Shown: positions 12,001 through 27,000 of the stretch, piece by piece
Layout: every line of letters starts with the position of its first letter
How positions within the stretch are numbered: the first letter of the stretch is position 1
NCBI RefSeq assembly: GCF_020740795.1
Contig: NC_067312.1
Span: 65,368,905 to 65,432,904, forward strand
DNA: 64,000 bases
Reading direction: 5' to 3'
Source: Apus apus
Lineage: Eukaryota; Chordata; Aves; Apodiformes; Apodidae
Notes under the pieces: model-generated
Database searches by the model: none
Told to the model about the DNA's origin: nothing
What the model saw: only the letters and a program-made list of their open reading frames with translations
Position numbers and translations under genes: made by a program

Positions 12001-15000
12001 GCATGACAGATAGGTGGTCATTATGACTCACTTTATACTACTTTGTTACAAGTTGTATCAAACACACCACAGGGCTTCCAGCCTGATTTCCTAAGGAAAT
12101 AAAATATATATTATTTAAGTGACCCTTTGCCCTCTCTTTTCCCTTTCCATTATGCTTTTAAACTGTAAGTCAATCTCATAACAATTTGGGGAAAAAGTAT
12201 GTGGGAAGATTGCATTAAAAAGTAGGAGGAGCAGGAGTCTATTAAGTTTTTACTGAGGGAAAGATTGTGAGTTGAATAAAACCTGACAGCAGTGTGCCTA
12301 CACAAAAGCCAATAAGTGGCCCAGTTGCAGTGCTCACAGTAGGTGAAATTGTCACCAGGTTATTTTTATTTCTCTTGTGAGGATGCTGTTGTGCTGTCCC
12401 CCTTTACAGATGGTATACAGAGACTACTTACAGAAACATGGAAGCTCTTGAATCTTGGCAAGTCAACATAAAAGCCTTCAAAAATTTTAAAAAAAGGTTT
12501 TCATTATTTAGTGTGTATAGTACTTGTGGGAAGCTGGTATATGTATATTCCTGGTAGCCATTTACATTTACATCTTCCCTAAACATCATCCCTCAGTTTG
12601 TGTTAACCCTTAATAAACCAAATAATTTGTTTAGTAAGCATTGGTCTTAGAGGCAATTTCTGAGCATGGTGGGGATTCATTCTAACTGCCACTCTAAAAT
12701 ACGGTCCTGCAGTGGCCATTCCTCTGGGAGAGGCAAACGCCATGTGTGAGCCCTTGGTCTTATTCAAAAACCCCTCCATATTGGGGGGGAATTTGCAAAA
12801 GCACCTGACAGGCAGTAGCTCCCCCAATATCGGCTCATGACAATACTATATAGTAATGTCTGGTGTTCAGTATAGTGGTTGTGTATAGGACTGCTTTTCC
12901 CATGCAAACAAGAACCCTTTATTACAATAAGCTTCATACAGGTGTCTCTCACTTATTAGAAGCATTCCCAAATAACATCCTTCTTTTTTTAATTGGGAAT
13001 AAGTGACGGGTTGGCACATCTTCGTTTGTTTTCCACAGCCTTTTGAATTCAGTGTCTTTAAGAGGAGAATCATAGTGTAAGGAATCAGCAAATTGAATAG
13101 AGTTGTTTGAACTTAGTAATTTGAAATTTCTGGGTAACTGTGCTCAGGGTATTATGCTTTGCTGAGCTGTAGTCTAGTCCCATCTCAAGAAGAAAATGTA
13201 TTTTGTAGCTACTTAGGCATGCTGTTAAATGGAGTATAATCTCAGGAAGACTAATGTGTACTTTTCTGTGTAAGATTGGAATTATTGGTGGAACTGGCCT
13301 GGATGATCCGGATATCTTAGAAGGAAGAACAGAAAAATACGTTGATACTCCTTATGGCAAGGTCTGTACAACCTGATTTTTTGTTACTGAGACTTTTGGC
13401 TGGTTTTAAATATGTTTTTATGCTTTAAGAATTTTCAGACTGCTAAATGAAGGCATAAAGAAGGTACTGTCACAAGACTCTTTCCTTTTAGTTGCTATGT
13501 ATTGTTTGATTTGTAGCTTGTAGAAACAGGGTGTTATAAAGATGATGTACAAAGGAGACTATGCCTCTTCTCTTTTGTAGATTTGGATGAATTTACAAAC
13601 TCGGTTCTGAATTTGCAGTCAAGAGGGATAAACCCTCTCTCTCATATTTGTGACCCTGTAACCGCTGAATTATGCTTTTACATAGCAATGCTGTCCTTAC
13701 AGTCATGCTTATAACCATGTAATTTGAAACTGATATGAAAGTGAAGCTCAAACTGCTTTTGTGGCATACGTAAGTATTCGTCACCAACTGTCCTTCGCGT
13801 TGCTTCAGCTCTTTTCCCCAGCAAAAGGGAGTCAAAGCTGGAGGTGTTGCTCTCTACACAGTGTCCCATATGTTGTGAAGGACTATTCCTGTCCTAAAGC
13901 ATTTGTAGTAGGAACAAGCAGGACAAAGGACAAGAGAAAGTTAAATATCCTCCTGCATCAAAGGGGAAAGAGGTTCTAGCTGACACAGGAAGTTAATAGA
14001 AGAACCAGATCTCAGATACTGTGTATTGTCGTTGGACCAGGGGAGTCTGGGTGCTTTTTAATTGCTATCAGAATGATACCTTATGAAATCTACCAGTGTA
14101 AGCTATTATACATACAGTAAAACAACTTAGGTGCAGTAGCAAGAGCCATTTTATGGGTAGAAGCTTGCCAGAAAGCTCAGCACTGTGGTGTGTGAAAAGC
14201 TGAATCCATGCCTCCATTCAAAATGGTTTAAGAGGAAAGTAAGAGTGTAAAGAGCAAGTGGAGTTTGTATGCACCATCCAAGAAGGGGAAAGAAGTAAAG
14301 ATTTGACTTTTCCACTATCCTTCCAAGTCTGTTAACAAACTGCAAGAGAATGAAGGGAACTTTTCACCTCCATTTTCTGTACCCTGCTCTCCAAACAGTA
14401 GCCAGTGTTGATCTGAAGTAGAATTCACTGGCTAAAACAAACCAGTTGCCATTGTGTTCCCTATTTTATGAGAGTCATGGGATGGTTTAGGTTGGAAGGG
14501 AACTTAAAGATCATCAAGTTCCAGCCCTTCTGCATGGGCAGGGACACCTCCCACTAGACCAGGTTGCTCAAAGCCCCATCCAGCCTGGCTTGGACACTTC
14601 CAGGGATGGGAAATCCACAGCTTGGCTGGACTACCTGTGCCAGTGTCTCACCACCCCCATGGTGAAGAATTTCTTCTTAATGTCTAACCTAAATATAACC
14701 TCTTCCAGTTTCAATCCATTCCCCCACATCCTATCACTACACACCCCTATAAAAAGTCCCTCCCCATATCAAATGAGATCAAAGTATCCCAAATGCCAAG
14801 TGTTCCTTCTCCAGGACATTATCCCATCACTATGATGCTGGAGGAAGAACACCTCTTTGGGTTGTTCTGTCCATTGTCTCCTTCTGAGGTTGCACACTTG
14901 ACAGCATCTGGATGATAAGGAATGACTGTGTCTGGAAGCTACTCACAAAGCAAAAATAGCACTATGCTTGTACCAGATACTTATTGAAGCCTTCATACCC

Positions 15001-18000
15001 AGGAAGGATGAAACCCAGGGCACTTCTCCTCCCTCAAAGGGGTCTGTTCAGCTTGGCACTGAGGGTACAGTGGCAGTACAGCATTTGGAGGGATGTTCTG
15101 TCACAGCAGTGGGATGCAACCGGTCACTCAAATTCTGTAGTGCAGTAGGTGGCCTACAGCAGGGCTTAGTGTTAATGAGAAGAGTAGGAGTAACTGCAGG
15201 ATGGCTTCTGAACAGGGGAGTGGAAAAAGCTTCCTTGATCCTACACCTTTAGTCAGTATGGGAGATGGTTTTAATTTCATTTAGGAAACAGCTTAGATAC
15301 TGTCTTTTTTCTGTTTTCCTCACAGAATGCAATATGAACAGGGAAAATAAATCTTGGTTGCCTGCTATGTTTTGTGAGAAACCACTATCAATAGACTGCC
15401 TATCTTTGAGCTTGTTTGAGCTCTCTGCTGAGTCCTCACCATTCTGTCCTGTGGGTCAGGTAGGATGAGCACCCTTGACCCATGCAGATGAGCTCAGAGC
15501 GATGGCCTTTGAAGGAGCACTCTCCCTGCATGCTCTTCCACGCCAGCTACCACACAAACTGCTGTGCCATGCCCTGTCCTTTGCCAAAGGTGCTCTCTTC
15601 CTTCTTTGAGAGATGGACCCACTGACCGCTAGGACACCAGATTTCTTAAAGCAGGTCCCATGGTCTATGTAGTGGAAGCTCTGGCTGTGGCACCACTCCC
15701 ATAGCCAATTACTGATTTCCCTAATTCAACTGGCCCTTTCAAGTGCCTTTGACAAGGAGATGGTGGAGTCATTGTCCCTGAAAGTATTTAAGAGAAATAT
15801 AGATACAGTGCTTAGCAGCATGATTTAAGCACTGATTGGGTTGATTACATTATGGTAGGGGGATTTAGGTTATGGTTGGACTAGATGATCTTCTGGGATG
15901 ATTATGTCCAGGGTTAGGACTCTAGCATTAAGGGTCAAGGTTTAAGGGTCTAGGCGTAAGCATCTAGATTAAATGGTCTAGGGTTAAGGGTCTAGGGCAA
16001 GGGTCTGCTTTTATAGGTCTATGGTCAAGCATTGAGGGTAAATGATCTAGCTGATGTGGTGGTGTTAGGTCATAGGCTGGACTTGATCTCAAAGGCCTTG
16101 GTGATTCTGTGTTTCTGTGATTGACAAGAAGAGGCTCCTGAGTCCTTCACTGCTGCTCCCACAGCTGTGTAATCCTTCTTGATAATCTTCCAATTGCTCC
16201 TGGCTATTGCCACTGGTGCTCCCATGAAACAGCAGCAGCTGGTAATAGTCAGTGAGATGTATAACATTTGGTTTGGCGGTCTTTCAGTGACATCCTTGAT
16301 ATGAGCCCCTGGTAAGCAGCAGAGATGGACTGGTTTGGCAGATGGGTGCTTCTGTACCTTTTGGAGGAGAGTCTCCCACTACTATCACCTGTTGCCTTTT
16401 CTTGCCTGCACTAGTTGTTATGCAGTGAGCTGATTGGGCTGACCTACTCGGTTCCAGTATCTTAACCTGTTGCAACACGTTTTTCTTCTTCACCTTAGGC
16501 TCTGAGGCAGGTCTCTTCCTGCAAAGAGCTTCCTTTTCTCTCTTTTTTTTTTGGCTTCTCTCCTTTCTGTGTGTGCCAGTGCAGGAGTCATTGGCTGTTT
16601 GGCTGTAGTGTGTGACTTTGCTGCAGTCAGCGCTTGGATCCAGCTGTCTTACCTCCTTACCTCCTTTTCTGCCTTTTCACTGTTTCCTGCAGCTCAGCCA
16701 CCTGCTGCAGGAGGCCTCCATGTGGACATAAAGGCTTTGACCAACCTGGTCTAGTGGGAGGTATCCCTGCCTATGCAGAGGGGGTTAGAACTAAATCATG
16801 TTTAAGGTCTCTTCCAACCCAAACTATTCAATGATTCTGTGAAGCTGAATGCCAAGAGGAAAACACAAGGTGTAGTTAAATAATTGTGTGCCCGTTTAAT
16901 TCTACCCTGCAAAAATGCAAAGTGGACAATTCTACTTCCCTTAAATTTTGGTTTTTAATTCTTAAGGTTCATGGTAAAAACAGAGCCAAAAGACTTTTAG
17001 CTGAAAGTCTTTCTGGTGGTGACATTCTGTGGCACCTTCAATATTTGAGAACAGCAAAACAGATGTTTCTTTAATGCTGTTTCTTTACTTTTAAAAGCAG
17101 AATAATGGCTTACATTTTGTTCATGTAGAGTCCTTGAATTGTCTTCTGCTTTGGCCTTCTCAAATTGTAAGAATTGCCTAATAACTAAACTTAAGTTATT
17201 AGGGAATGTGGGGATATTTTTTTTAGGTGACATATGTGAAAGTTTAAGGGAAACTAGTATGAGAATTTTTGCAAGTCTCTGTATTGGCAGTGATCCTCTC
17301 ATGATCTTTCAAGTTCCATCACTAATACTGGTAAAAATGCAATACATTAGTTTTTAAAGAAATAAGTATGCTTACAGCAGCTAGTATTCCAGCCTTTTTT
17401 TTTTCACCCTTGTTCTCTTCCACCATTTTTGTTGTGTCAAAATTTTGATATTCTATGGCAAATACATTAAAACCTTTTGGCATTCTATCTCCAGATATGG
17501 AAAATATTGTTCTCTTACAGAGTAAGATAATTCCTTGCAACAGTACTTATCTTCATCACTGAATTTTGAAGCTAGTTATAAAACTTCGTTCAGCATATAC
17601 TTTCAGTTAGATTATTTACTTTTCTGGATGACAGAACTTGGTTCTGAATCATCTTGCTCCAGATTGGCAAAGTACCTTCTGGTTCTATAAAATTATTTTA
17701 GGTGACCCCCTGTATTTTTGGTCATAGGTATATCTGGGAAAAAAAAAAGTGAAGAGGGTTTCCACCTTGCAAATGAGCTTGGAATGTTTGCATCAGAAAA
17801 ATCAGACCACGTGATACAACACTTAAGCTCCTTTTCTGTTTCCTCAAATCGATGTACATTTTTTGGTTCCTAAACTAAATCACAGGTGAAATGAAGGCTT
17901 GGGGAACTTTTTACTTTTACATCTCAAGTTTTCCTTAGACTTTTGTTTTGCTTGTTCATCCTATTTTCTGTTCTAACTTGCTTCTGAAGCAAGAAGAGGA

Positions 18001-21000
18001 AAAAATGAATTCTGTAAGCAGCGCATAATACTTTACACATATTTATGTTGCAGACAAAGGGAATTTATTTCAATTGCTTGCTGCTGTCATAATTTTAACC
18101 CTGGGTTAACTGCCCAGGGTTCTTTGCTTCCGTTTCTATTTTGCAACACTAAGTAACATATAAATGACTTGGATTTTTTTGAAAGAGGGAAGTAGTTAAA
18201 TATATTAATTATTAATGTTTGAGAACTCTTCATTGGGGCTTTTATTAAATCCTATTAGAGCTTTAAGCTCTTTGTTCCACTGAAATTTTTTGTTATTTTA
18301 CCAGCATTTCAAAGCTCCTGACTCCAACTGAGATAATAGTAGAGAGGTACGACACTGGAAAGAACTTGTGGGAGAGAGAAGCATAGCAAATGGAAGCATA
18401 CACTAGCTTTCTTACATGGTTAACACAGTTTGAAATTGCTGTATCTTTCACTTCCTTGTACCTTTACACGTGCTAATTTATCCTTATTTCCTCTCTTTTA
18501 ATGACCCATGATGCAGTATCTGCAAATTCTTTTCTTAAACTGTCAGTTTGTCATTTAGCAGGGTGTTCTTTGTTCAAAATATTTGTTTTTCTCTGCCGTG
18601 TTTCTAGCCTGCAAGAAAGCTGTTCAGGCAGTCACCTGGAAGATGCCATTAATGTGGTCTGTGGAAATCTGTGTTAAGATGACAACTTGTGCTATTACAT
18701 GGCCACCCTGAAGCCTTTTGCAGTGACTAGCATGGCAGCAGATAGGGAAGGAAATCCAGTCTGCTTCAACTAGAGGTTGAAACCTGTCGAATTTCAATGC
18801 TGTTGAGTTCTTGCTGCATTAGCAGTGTATGCCAGAAGTCAGTGGAGTTCTGTGGTGAGGATGAATATAAAATAGCAGTTAAATTACACCTGTCTACCCC
18901 CAATCTCTTGGAAATTGGTATAAACTTGAATCTATAAAGTCTGTCACTTGTAAAGCAAAGGGTTCAGTCTTAAACTTACTGATCTTTACTTCGCGTTTTC
19001 ATAGGAGGCAAGGAATTTTGGCTGAAGTCCTCCTTAGTGTTTTAAGAATACTTTTTTAAGAGTACTTTAAGAATCCTAGTGTTTGCTAAGTTCCGTGCCT
19101 ATTATGTCACACAGTGAAATTGCTCTCAAAACAAACCGCTAAATGCTAGTGACTGAAGCTTAATTTAATTGAATATTCCAACATCTTCATGCCTTGGCAA
19201 CTAGACAGCAAGGCTTTTGCCCTGTCAGAAATTCCACTCCTAAAACCATGTCTGGTTCAGAAGAGTAGGGTAAGTACATTAAATGTTTAAACGTCAATAG
19301 GTTAATGTTAAGATGAGACTTGTAAGTCAGAATACAGTACAGTTCTAAAAACATTTTCTGGAACATTCCCTGTATATTAAAATAAAGTGGTAAATCTGTG
19401 ACTGGCAGAATTTAAATGCAGGTGATTGAGTAAATTACAGTGCTTTAAAGTTATGTCACATTAAAAATTACCAAAAAAGAGCTGTGCAACAGGGAGTAGA
19501 AAGTGGTGTTTTCATTGGAAATTATCTCTAAAATGCAGCTATGAATTCTAGAGATAATGTATGTAGCTATGTAATAATGTACTACTTTATTCTAGTTCTC
19601 TGCAGGTTGTAATAGTGTGTAATAGAATTAGCAGCTGTAAAACTAAAGGCTAGTTGAAATCTAACAGCAAACATTAACATACAAGTAAAAATATGTCACA
19701 TAGCAGGCAATCAAACATTTCTAAATGCAAATATGAGTCCTTCCAGGCACTTGCAAAGTTGTGATCTGTAAAAAAAAATTGTAATTCTGCTAATAGTTAT
19801 TTCAGCTTTAAATCCAAAGGCATGGAAGGAGAGATTGGCTCATAGTGGCTTCCAGCTTGCTCACAGTTTCTTTTACACTGAAATAAAAGAGTGAAATACT
19901 TGCAGTTCTGAATTGGGCAGGAGAAGCAGCACATCCAGCTCCACTGCTGTTCAGCAGCACAAATGTGGTTTAGCATCTAATTAAACAGAGGCCTTACATT
20001 TTGTAACAAAAAGGGACGCTAGAGGTATCATGTATTTCAGATCCCTGATGCATACAGCCCACAGAGCAGTTAATTTGTTGTAGTGGTGGTTGCTGCCCTG
20101 TGTGGGCAATATGACCATCTCCAAGGCAGGGCATGTGTCCCTGGTGGGCAGCTAAAGCTTTCTGTCCAATTGGTTAGTCGGGAGTAATGCACATTCTCAT
20201 TGTGTAACTGTGAGAGGAGGCTCCCTGTTCTACCTCCTGGTTCCTGGGCTGACCACATACAGCACTGCTTCTGCTGCCTGAAGTTCTCTGTCATATCATA
20301 GTTCACTTATCCAAAGTGGGACTCCCAGCAGCAGGGAGTTTATCAGGAAACTGAAGGCAGTGGAGGGTGGGTTGGAGGAGTCTAGAACTCCTCCCCACAC
20401 CCCTGCGTGAGCTAGGAGGCCGAGCTCGAAAAGGGACAGAGAAGAGAATAGGGAGTGTTACAGAAAGGGATAGACAAAATGTAACTTCTGTTGGGAGAGG
20501 ACTTTTCGTAAGGAATGTACTGGTTAATAAAAATGTAACCAAAGTTTAAAGAATAGAGTGAAACATGCTAACCAGCAGCATGTACGGTGTTTTTTTTCCC
20601 CTCATAGTGTAGCACTCTTTGAAATACTGTTTCAAAGTGTTAGAAAGTATTACTGTTTCAAGCCGTGAAGAAAGGAATTGCAATACTAGTGTTAGTACAA
20701 GCACGGAGGAATTGTGCTAATCCTTTGGGTGTCAAGTTTGATCTTCCTGTTCCAGACTGTTTTAGTAACCTGCCATATCAAATTACAAACCCAAGCTGAA
20801 GAAAATGTGAGACTACAAGTTGTAACCTGTATTTCCTTTCATAACTAATTGTTTATTTATAAGTAGCAGTGAAGGTTTTCAGTGTGCTTGTCAGGCTGTA
20901 ACTCATTCTTTGTTTGTTTTCCAGCCATCAGATGCTTTGATATTGGGAAAGATTAAAAATGTGGACTGTGTGCTGTTGGCAAGGTAAATGAGGATTTAAT

Positions 21001-24000
21001 GACTTTTATATTGTGTGACTCGAAGTTATCCCAAAAGTACTTCTCTTTTTACATCTGGTGAACTGAGTTTTAACTTTGACTTCATCTTGCTCTGTGTAGT
21101 TGCTAGCCTAGGTAAGTGGTGCCTAATAGCCTCAGTAATCAGTGTGCTCCCTGGATTTGCACATTTCCTTTGTGAAACTGGGATATTGCCTGTTTCCAGA
21201 TGAGCTATATGTCTAGTACCAATGTAGACTCTTCAAAATAATTATCTTTGATGGTTTAGTCTTCTGGCTGTTACCTTTACTGCTTAAGAGGCTGCATCCA
21301 CTGTAGGTCTCCCTCCCAGGATCATTTTTATTAATAGAGCCAGTGTCCAGACAAGTGAGGGTGATGAATCAAGTCCAAGATCCATTCAGTCCAAGCAGTC
21401 AGAGATGGGACCAGCGACAGGGCTGGGGACAAGTCTGCAGCATGTGACCAAAGTCCATCCAGAAGAGAGGTTTTGAGAGAAACTACAGCACAGGTCTGAA
21501 GGCTGTCTAGGAGACAGGACTGGGGACAGGCACACCTGTGACATAGCTCAGGCCAGGAGTGAAGGCTGGGGCCAGAGCTTAGAGGTGAGAGAGCAGCAAG
21601 GCTCACAGACAGCTGGTATTGGGGTGGAAGCCTAGGGTGAGACTGGCCAGAGCAATTAGCACCCAGTGGTGCACTCAGTGCCCTGGTTCTTTTCATGCCA
21701 GTGTTTTTCCATTAAGCTGCTGACTTGCCATTTCTGCAGCTGCACTTCTGGCTGTTTTCACTTTTCATGTCTTGCATGGATTTTGCATGTGTTTTATTAC
21801 ACCTGAACAACACTTTTCTCATTTTCTCAAATTAAATATTAAGCCACCCTCTCATAGCTGTGCTGTATCAAAGTAGGTCTCGAGCTACAGATGGCTGAAC
21901 TACTCTGCTGTGCTTTAGATCCCCACTGGGTTTTATGACCATTCACATAGGACTCTTGTGAGTTTACTTTTTGGGGCTGAAGTATCTGCAGCTTCACTTT
22001 GTGTTTTGGGAAATACAACGAGCTGCTCATGAATACTGGATTTAAAAATGAAGGCTGGAAGATGATTATTTCAGTGACTGCAATATGAAACAATGAATCT
22101 ACATGCCTAGCAGCTTCTCAGAAGTGCTAATGACAACGTGGGAATCCTGCCTGTCAGTACTTGTTCATGTTGTGTGCCACTTCCAGTTCCCAGTTGATCG
22201 AGTTCTTAAAACCTTTTGGTCTCTGTGAAAGAATAAATCAGGAAATTAAGCCCTTTCTTTCCTCTTACGTGGCTGAAAATAATTTTCATATGCATTCAGT
22301 CATTATGTGAGAGATACACCTTTGCAGTGATGACAGAGATATCACAAAAGCTTGTGCTTATAAGACTAAGTATTTGTGGTGTTGGAGAAGAAAAATGTAC
22401 TGCAACGGTGTGAAGTGATTCTTCTAATTTTTGAAAGCTGTCAAATAATTTTAACAGCAAAGAGAAAAATGTGATGATTCTACTGTTTTCTTTGTGAAGG
22501 CAACAGATTAAAACAGTGTGCTATTTCTGTTTTTGATTTCCTGTAACATGCCACTCTTTTCTGGATGTGAGAATAAAAGCAGCACTTCTAAGAACAAAAT
22601 TTGTAGACGTGTATATACATTTTATGCATTTGTTGTAGTTTATGAAAGATTTAATTTGCTACACCTCTGTGGAATCTTTGGATTCTATTGAACTGACTTT
22701 AAAAATTCAGAGAAAAATGCTTTTTCTACTTTTGAACCTGCTGAAGTATATTTGGATTGAATTTTCCATGTTCTTTTCACTGCAGTCTCAATTGAACTTA
22801 GAAGTTTTGTGCTTAAAAAGAAAAATACACCACTACTTAAACACTGAGAATCTTAACACAGTTAGGAAAACAAGCTACTTTGGAAGTAGCTGAAAGGTTC
22901 ACTTTAACTTCCAATACTGTTAAGGAAACTACATTTCCTGGAATTCTCTTTGTCTGGGAGAAAGAAGGACATTTCAATCTGATTTATTTTCCTCTCTTGC
23001 AACATGTATTTTGGCAGACATGGAAGGCATCATACAATTATGCCATCAAACGTCAATTACCGTGCCAATATCTGGGCATTAAAAGAAGAAAATTGTTCAC
23101 ATGTGTTAGTGACTACTGCCTGTGGTTCATTACAAGAAGAAATACAACCTGGTGATCTTGTCATAATTGACCAGTTCATTGACAGGTGAGTAACATTTCT
23201 TTACCTTGGTTCTTATGGCAAATGGTGTGATTCATACAAGAAGACAAGATAGGAAACAGGTATGAGATTACAAGAAGTTCAGCTCTAATGGACACAGAAG
23301 AAATACCAGGCTTTGCAAAACAGCCTCAAATTAACTGAAGTATAGCTCCTTGGGAAGAGCCTTCCTTTGAGAGGAGATCTCCTGTTCTCAGATGCGGGGA
23401 GGAACATGGATAAGAGCACTGACTGTTCTAAGTTTTAAGACGAATCTGAAATGAGATGGAGAGGCATAAGAAAGCCTAGTAGGAACCAGGTAGGAAAATA
23501 TATTCAGTAATGATGAGGCTCTACAGAAGAGAGATCAAATGCAACACAGTGGGGAAAGAGAGGAGGTTGTCTTAAAACAAGGATAGATGCTAACATTATT
23601 TATTTGCTAGGAATGGCTCAATGGTTCAAATCTGCCTTTATTCTCACCCTAAGCCTAGGAACTTACAGACATGTCACCTGGCCCCATGTTGAATAGCACT
23701 GGCCTTTGCAGGGTTGCAGCCTTCTCTTCAGTAGAGAAATTGTTTCATTCTGACTGCAAACACACATTGTCCGTTCCTCAGAGCAGTTACAGGTCTTATT
23801 GTTACTTATTCTCGTGCAGTTTGTGTGTATGGTGCTGAATATAGTGGCGTTTCTTTTTTAGGTCATGAGTGATGTGGCCATTCTCTCCAAAGGACATAGG
23901 ATACCTCCAAGTCAGAGATTAATACTGGTGCATATTTGATCTTTCTTCAGGCCTTTTCTGAGTGAAAGGGCCTGAGTAACAACATCTAAGGAAATGGACT

Positions 24001-27000
24001 ATGGCTTTTCCCATTTCCTCCAATTCTAAATAATTATTAGGAGACACTGAAAAAAAGTGTAAAATCAGATATATTCTATTTGCAGATCTTCAGTATCCCC
24101 TAAAGGAAAAATTAATATTAGTGTTTCAACACATTTTAACAGCTGTAGCCCATTTTGCATATGCGTTTAGTTTTGTATTAAGTTTTGTATTTTAACCATG
24201 GATTGAATTTGGCCATTACCTGCCTTTTCCCCTGTAAAGTATGATACGTGACACACTGGGAGGAAGAAGGGAGTGTCTCAAAGAATTTTGTTCTAGAGGG
24301 TTTTTGTCATCCAGTTGTCTGAGTTAGCTTCAGGCAGTGCATTTGAAGGTATAATGATAGCAGGTAACAGTTTCAGTAGTGGTCAAAATGGCATACTGGA
24401 TGGTAAATTCTGCAGCATGTTTGACTGTTTCCATGAGAGAAAACAGTTTCTCAGTTGAAAGAAGGGAGAAAAAGGATTCTTCTATTTTGCAGGCTGCCAA
24501 TGCATATGTGTAGTCTTTCTGAGAATTTGAAGACATCCTGTTGCAGCTTTTTCTGGTTCAGAAAAACCTCACACCTCTCTTGTTCAGGAAGCTGTTCATA
24601 TGAATTCCCATCCTCTCAATGTAGTAACGCAATGATAGGAACAAGCTCTAGCTTTGTGGCAATTCAAACTTGATCCCTTCCCCTCCTGAAAGCTTGCTGT
24701 GCTCTTTGTTTTTTCAGAGATTACTTGCCTAACTATTAAATGTAGCTAATTTATTTTGGGGAGAATTACAGCATAAGGAGGCTGTTTGTGTAATTTAGAA
24801 GCAAATCAGCATTACAGTGTCTTGTGACCAATAGATTTTCTCTAATTAATTGAGAATGCCCTCCTTTAATAACACTGTTATACTCTTGAGCTAAATTCTG
24901 AAAGGTTTGTACCAAAGAGAAACAGTATTGCAAGTGGCCATTAATGTAATTCTGATATTTTTGTTCCCTCCTAGGAAAGCAGTTGTTATGGATTTGTGTA
25001 ATTAATCTTGCTTTCTCTTCCATTTTCTCCCCATTCTTCCCTCTGAGCATGTTTTCTGCTTTTCTAGGACAACGAAAAGACATTGTACTTTATACGATGG
25101 ACAGCATTCCAGTCTTTCAGGAGTATGTCACATTCCAATGGCAGAGCCATTCTGCACCAAAACCAGAGAGGTTAGTGAATTCTGTAACAGTATTTAGAAA
25201 TTATACTATTACAGTGCTTATTCATGATACAGTGGTCTGATTATGCATTCTTAGAATGCAGAGGCAATCTGCACCTCTTTAATCCTGTTTCTGAGAATGT
25301 GTCATGGTATTAAGGAAAAATGGAAGGCATGGGAAGTAAAATATCTTGTGTCTATAGGAGCTGTGTTCCTAAGGGAGGTTTGCAGAAGATGTCAGTTGGC
25401 AATCTAGATTTTTCTGAGATTTTAATAACAGAACAGAACATCTTTAATTATCAGGTAAAGAACCAAGAGAGCAACAAAGTGACAGAGCAGGTAGACAGAA
25501 TAGGAATTAGTTCCCTTTATGTTCTGAATAAAACTGCACCTATGGTAGAGGCACTTTACATACTTAATACAAATAATTAAGTAAATAGCACTTCAGCATT
25601 CACAGAAATTACAATATTACAATTAAGTAAATAGCACTTCAACGTTCACAGAAATTACAGTATTACATTTGTGCTTTTGTGCGTTGTAGCAGTGGGTGGT
25701 GGCAGAGAGTCAAAGTTTAGTTTAAAGGGTGCTAAATGTAGAAACAAAGTAAATTACAATAGTCTTCTTATCTGTTACTCTTAGTTTTGGCACTTCAGGC
25801 TTTTTCAGGTTTCAGAAAGACTTAGTCTAAGCAGTATCAAACACTGCTCTGTTTTTCAACACATTGATAAGCTTCTGGGAGAAGTATATATGGGATTAAT
25901 TATACCACCACAGCATATTCTTAGACCTGAGGAAAAGGGAAGGTGAAGACAGACCTGGCATTTTATTATGAAATGCTGTTATGGAATGATCAGAAGGTTC
26001 AGGGAGGTATGTGCTCCAGGGCCCAGAGATGCTTAAAGAATCAGTCATATCCGCCTAAGAGACTCTCTTTGTCCAGTCAGTTACTACACTGAGCAGGACA
26101 ACGACAAATTGTGAAGCAGGTGGCCCAATCTGCACCTAAAGCACGTACAAAAACTTGTGCTGCTAAGCTGTTCTGCTCTCATCACCAGTTTGCTTCAGTG
26201 TCATTATAGGCTATTTTTGTAAATTGACCAGACACAGTGTGGTTTTGAGCTACCCATCAGCAGGTGCAGAGCCCTGTTAGAACAGTGCTTCAGTACACTG
26301 GGAATCAAGGTGTTGTGCAATGAAGTAAAGATATTTTAAGTCTCATGGGGAAGCAAACCACTACATATTATGTATGTGCAGGCTTTTCTCTTCTTCCATT
26401 GAACATTATGAAAATACTTTGTGCTTTTCATGCAACAAGTGCACAGCCCCATGGTCTTACCAAAGATTGGCTGGCATATAGTTGCTTACTGACTTCAAAC
26501 ATCGTGTCACATAATGATAGAAGCAAAAGGAGTTTGCTGAGAGCTAACTGTGCACTTTCTGAAACTGATTAAAAACAGTGTTATTACTGAAGTGATTGGC
26601 AGTACTTCACGCTATGTCTCTTTCTCATTTTGTAAAAAAGGCAAGTGGAAATTGCATAGGCCATTTCATGAGGTTGCAGGAAACTTACACCAGGGCTAGT
26701 TTTCATTCAGTGAAGTAGATAGAGACAATGTTCTTTGTGCGTTACATTTTTCGAAAAACCGACAAGAGAAATGGTCTTTTTCAAATAGAGAAAAAACATT
26801 TAGGTACTTCCCAGTCTCACATGTGATCATTATCTCATTAGCCCATGCATTCTAATCAGCATAACAGATGTTTCAAAGAACATGTGGGTTTGAGCTGTTA
26901 GCGAGGCTGAAAAGAGATGCTTTTGCTTCATTTGAAAATACCAGATAAAAGTGCCTTAAACTTTTTTTCTGGAACTATCCCTAAATATGATCGGAATAAT

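Larger units (their letters stand above)
13362..20924 (+). other. MTAP: MTAP intron 2
   Basis: 7.6 kb. It holds the second copy of the 143-bp segment (13929-14071), CR1 tails (14468-14770, 15740-15905, 16049-16121, 16728-16842), a TTAGGG-like degenerate array (15905-16048) and a 9-bp-arm inverted repeat at 18097-18121. A GC-richer stretch at 20050-20560 was not recognised. Confidence 0.85.
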
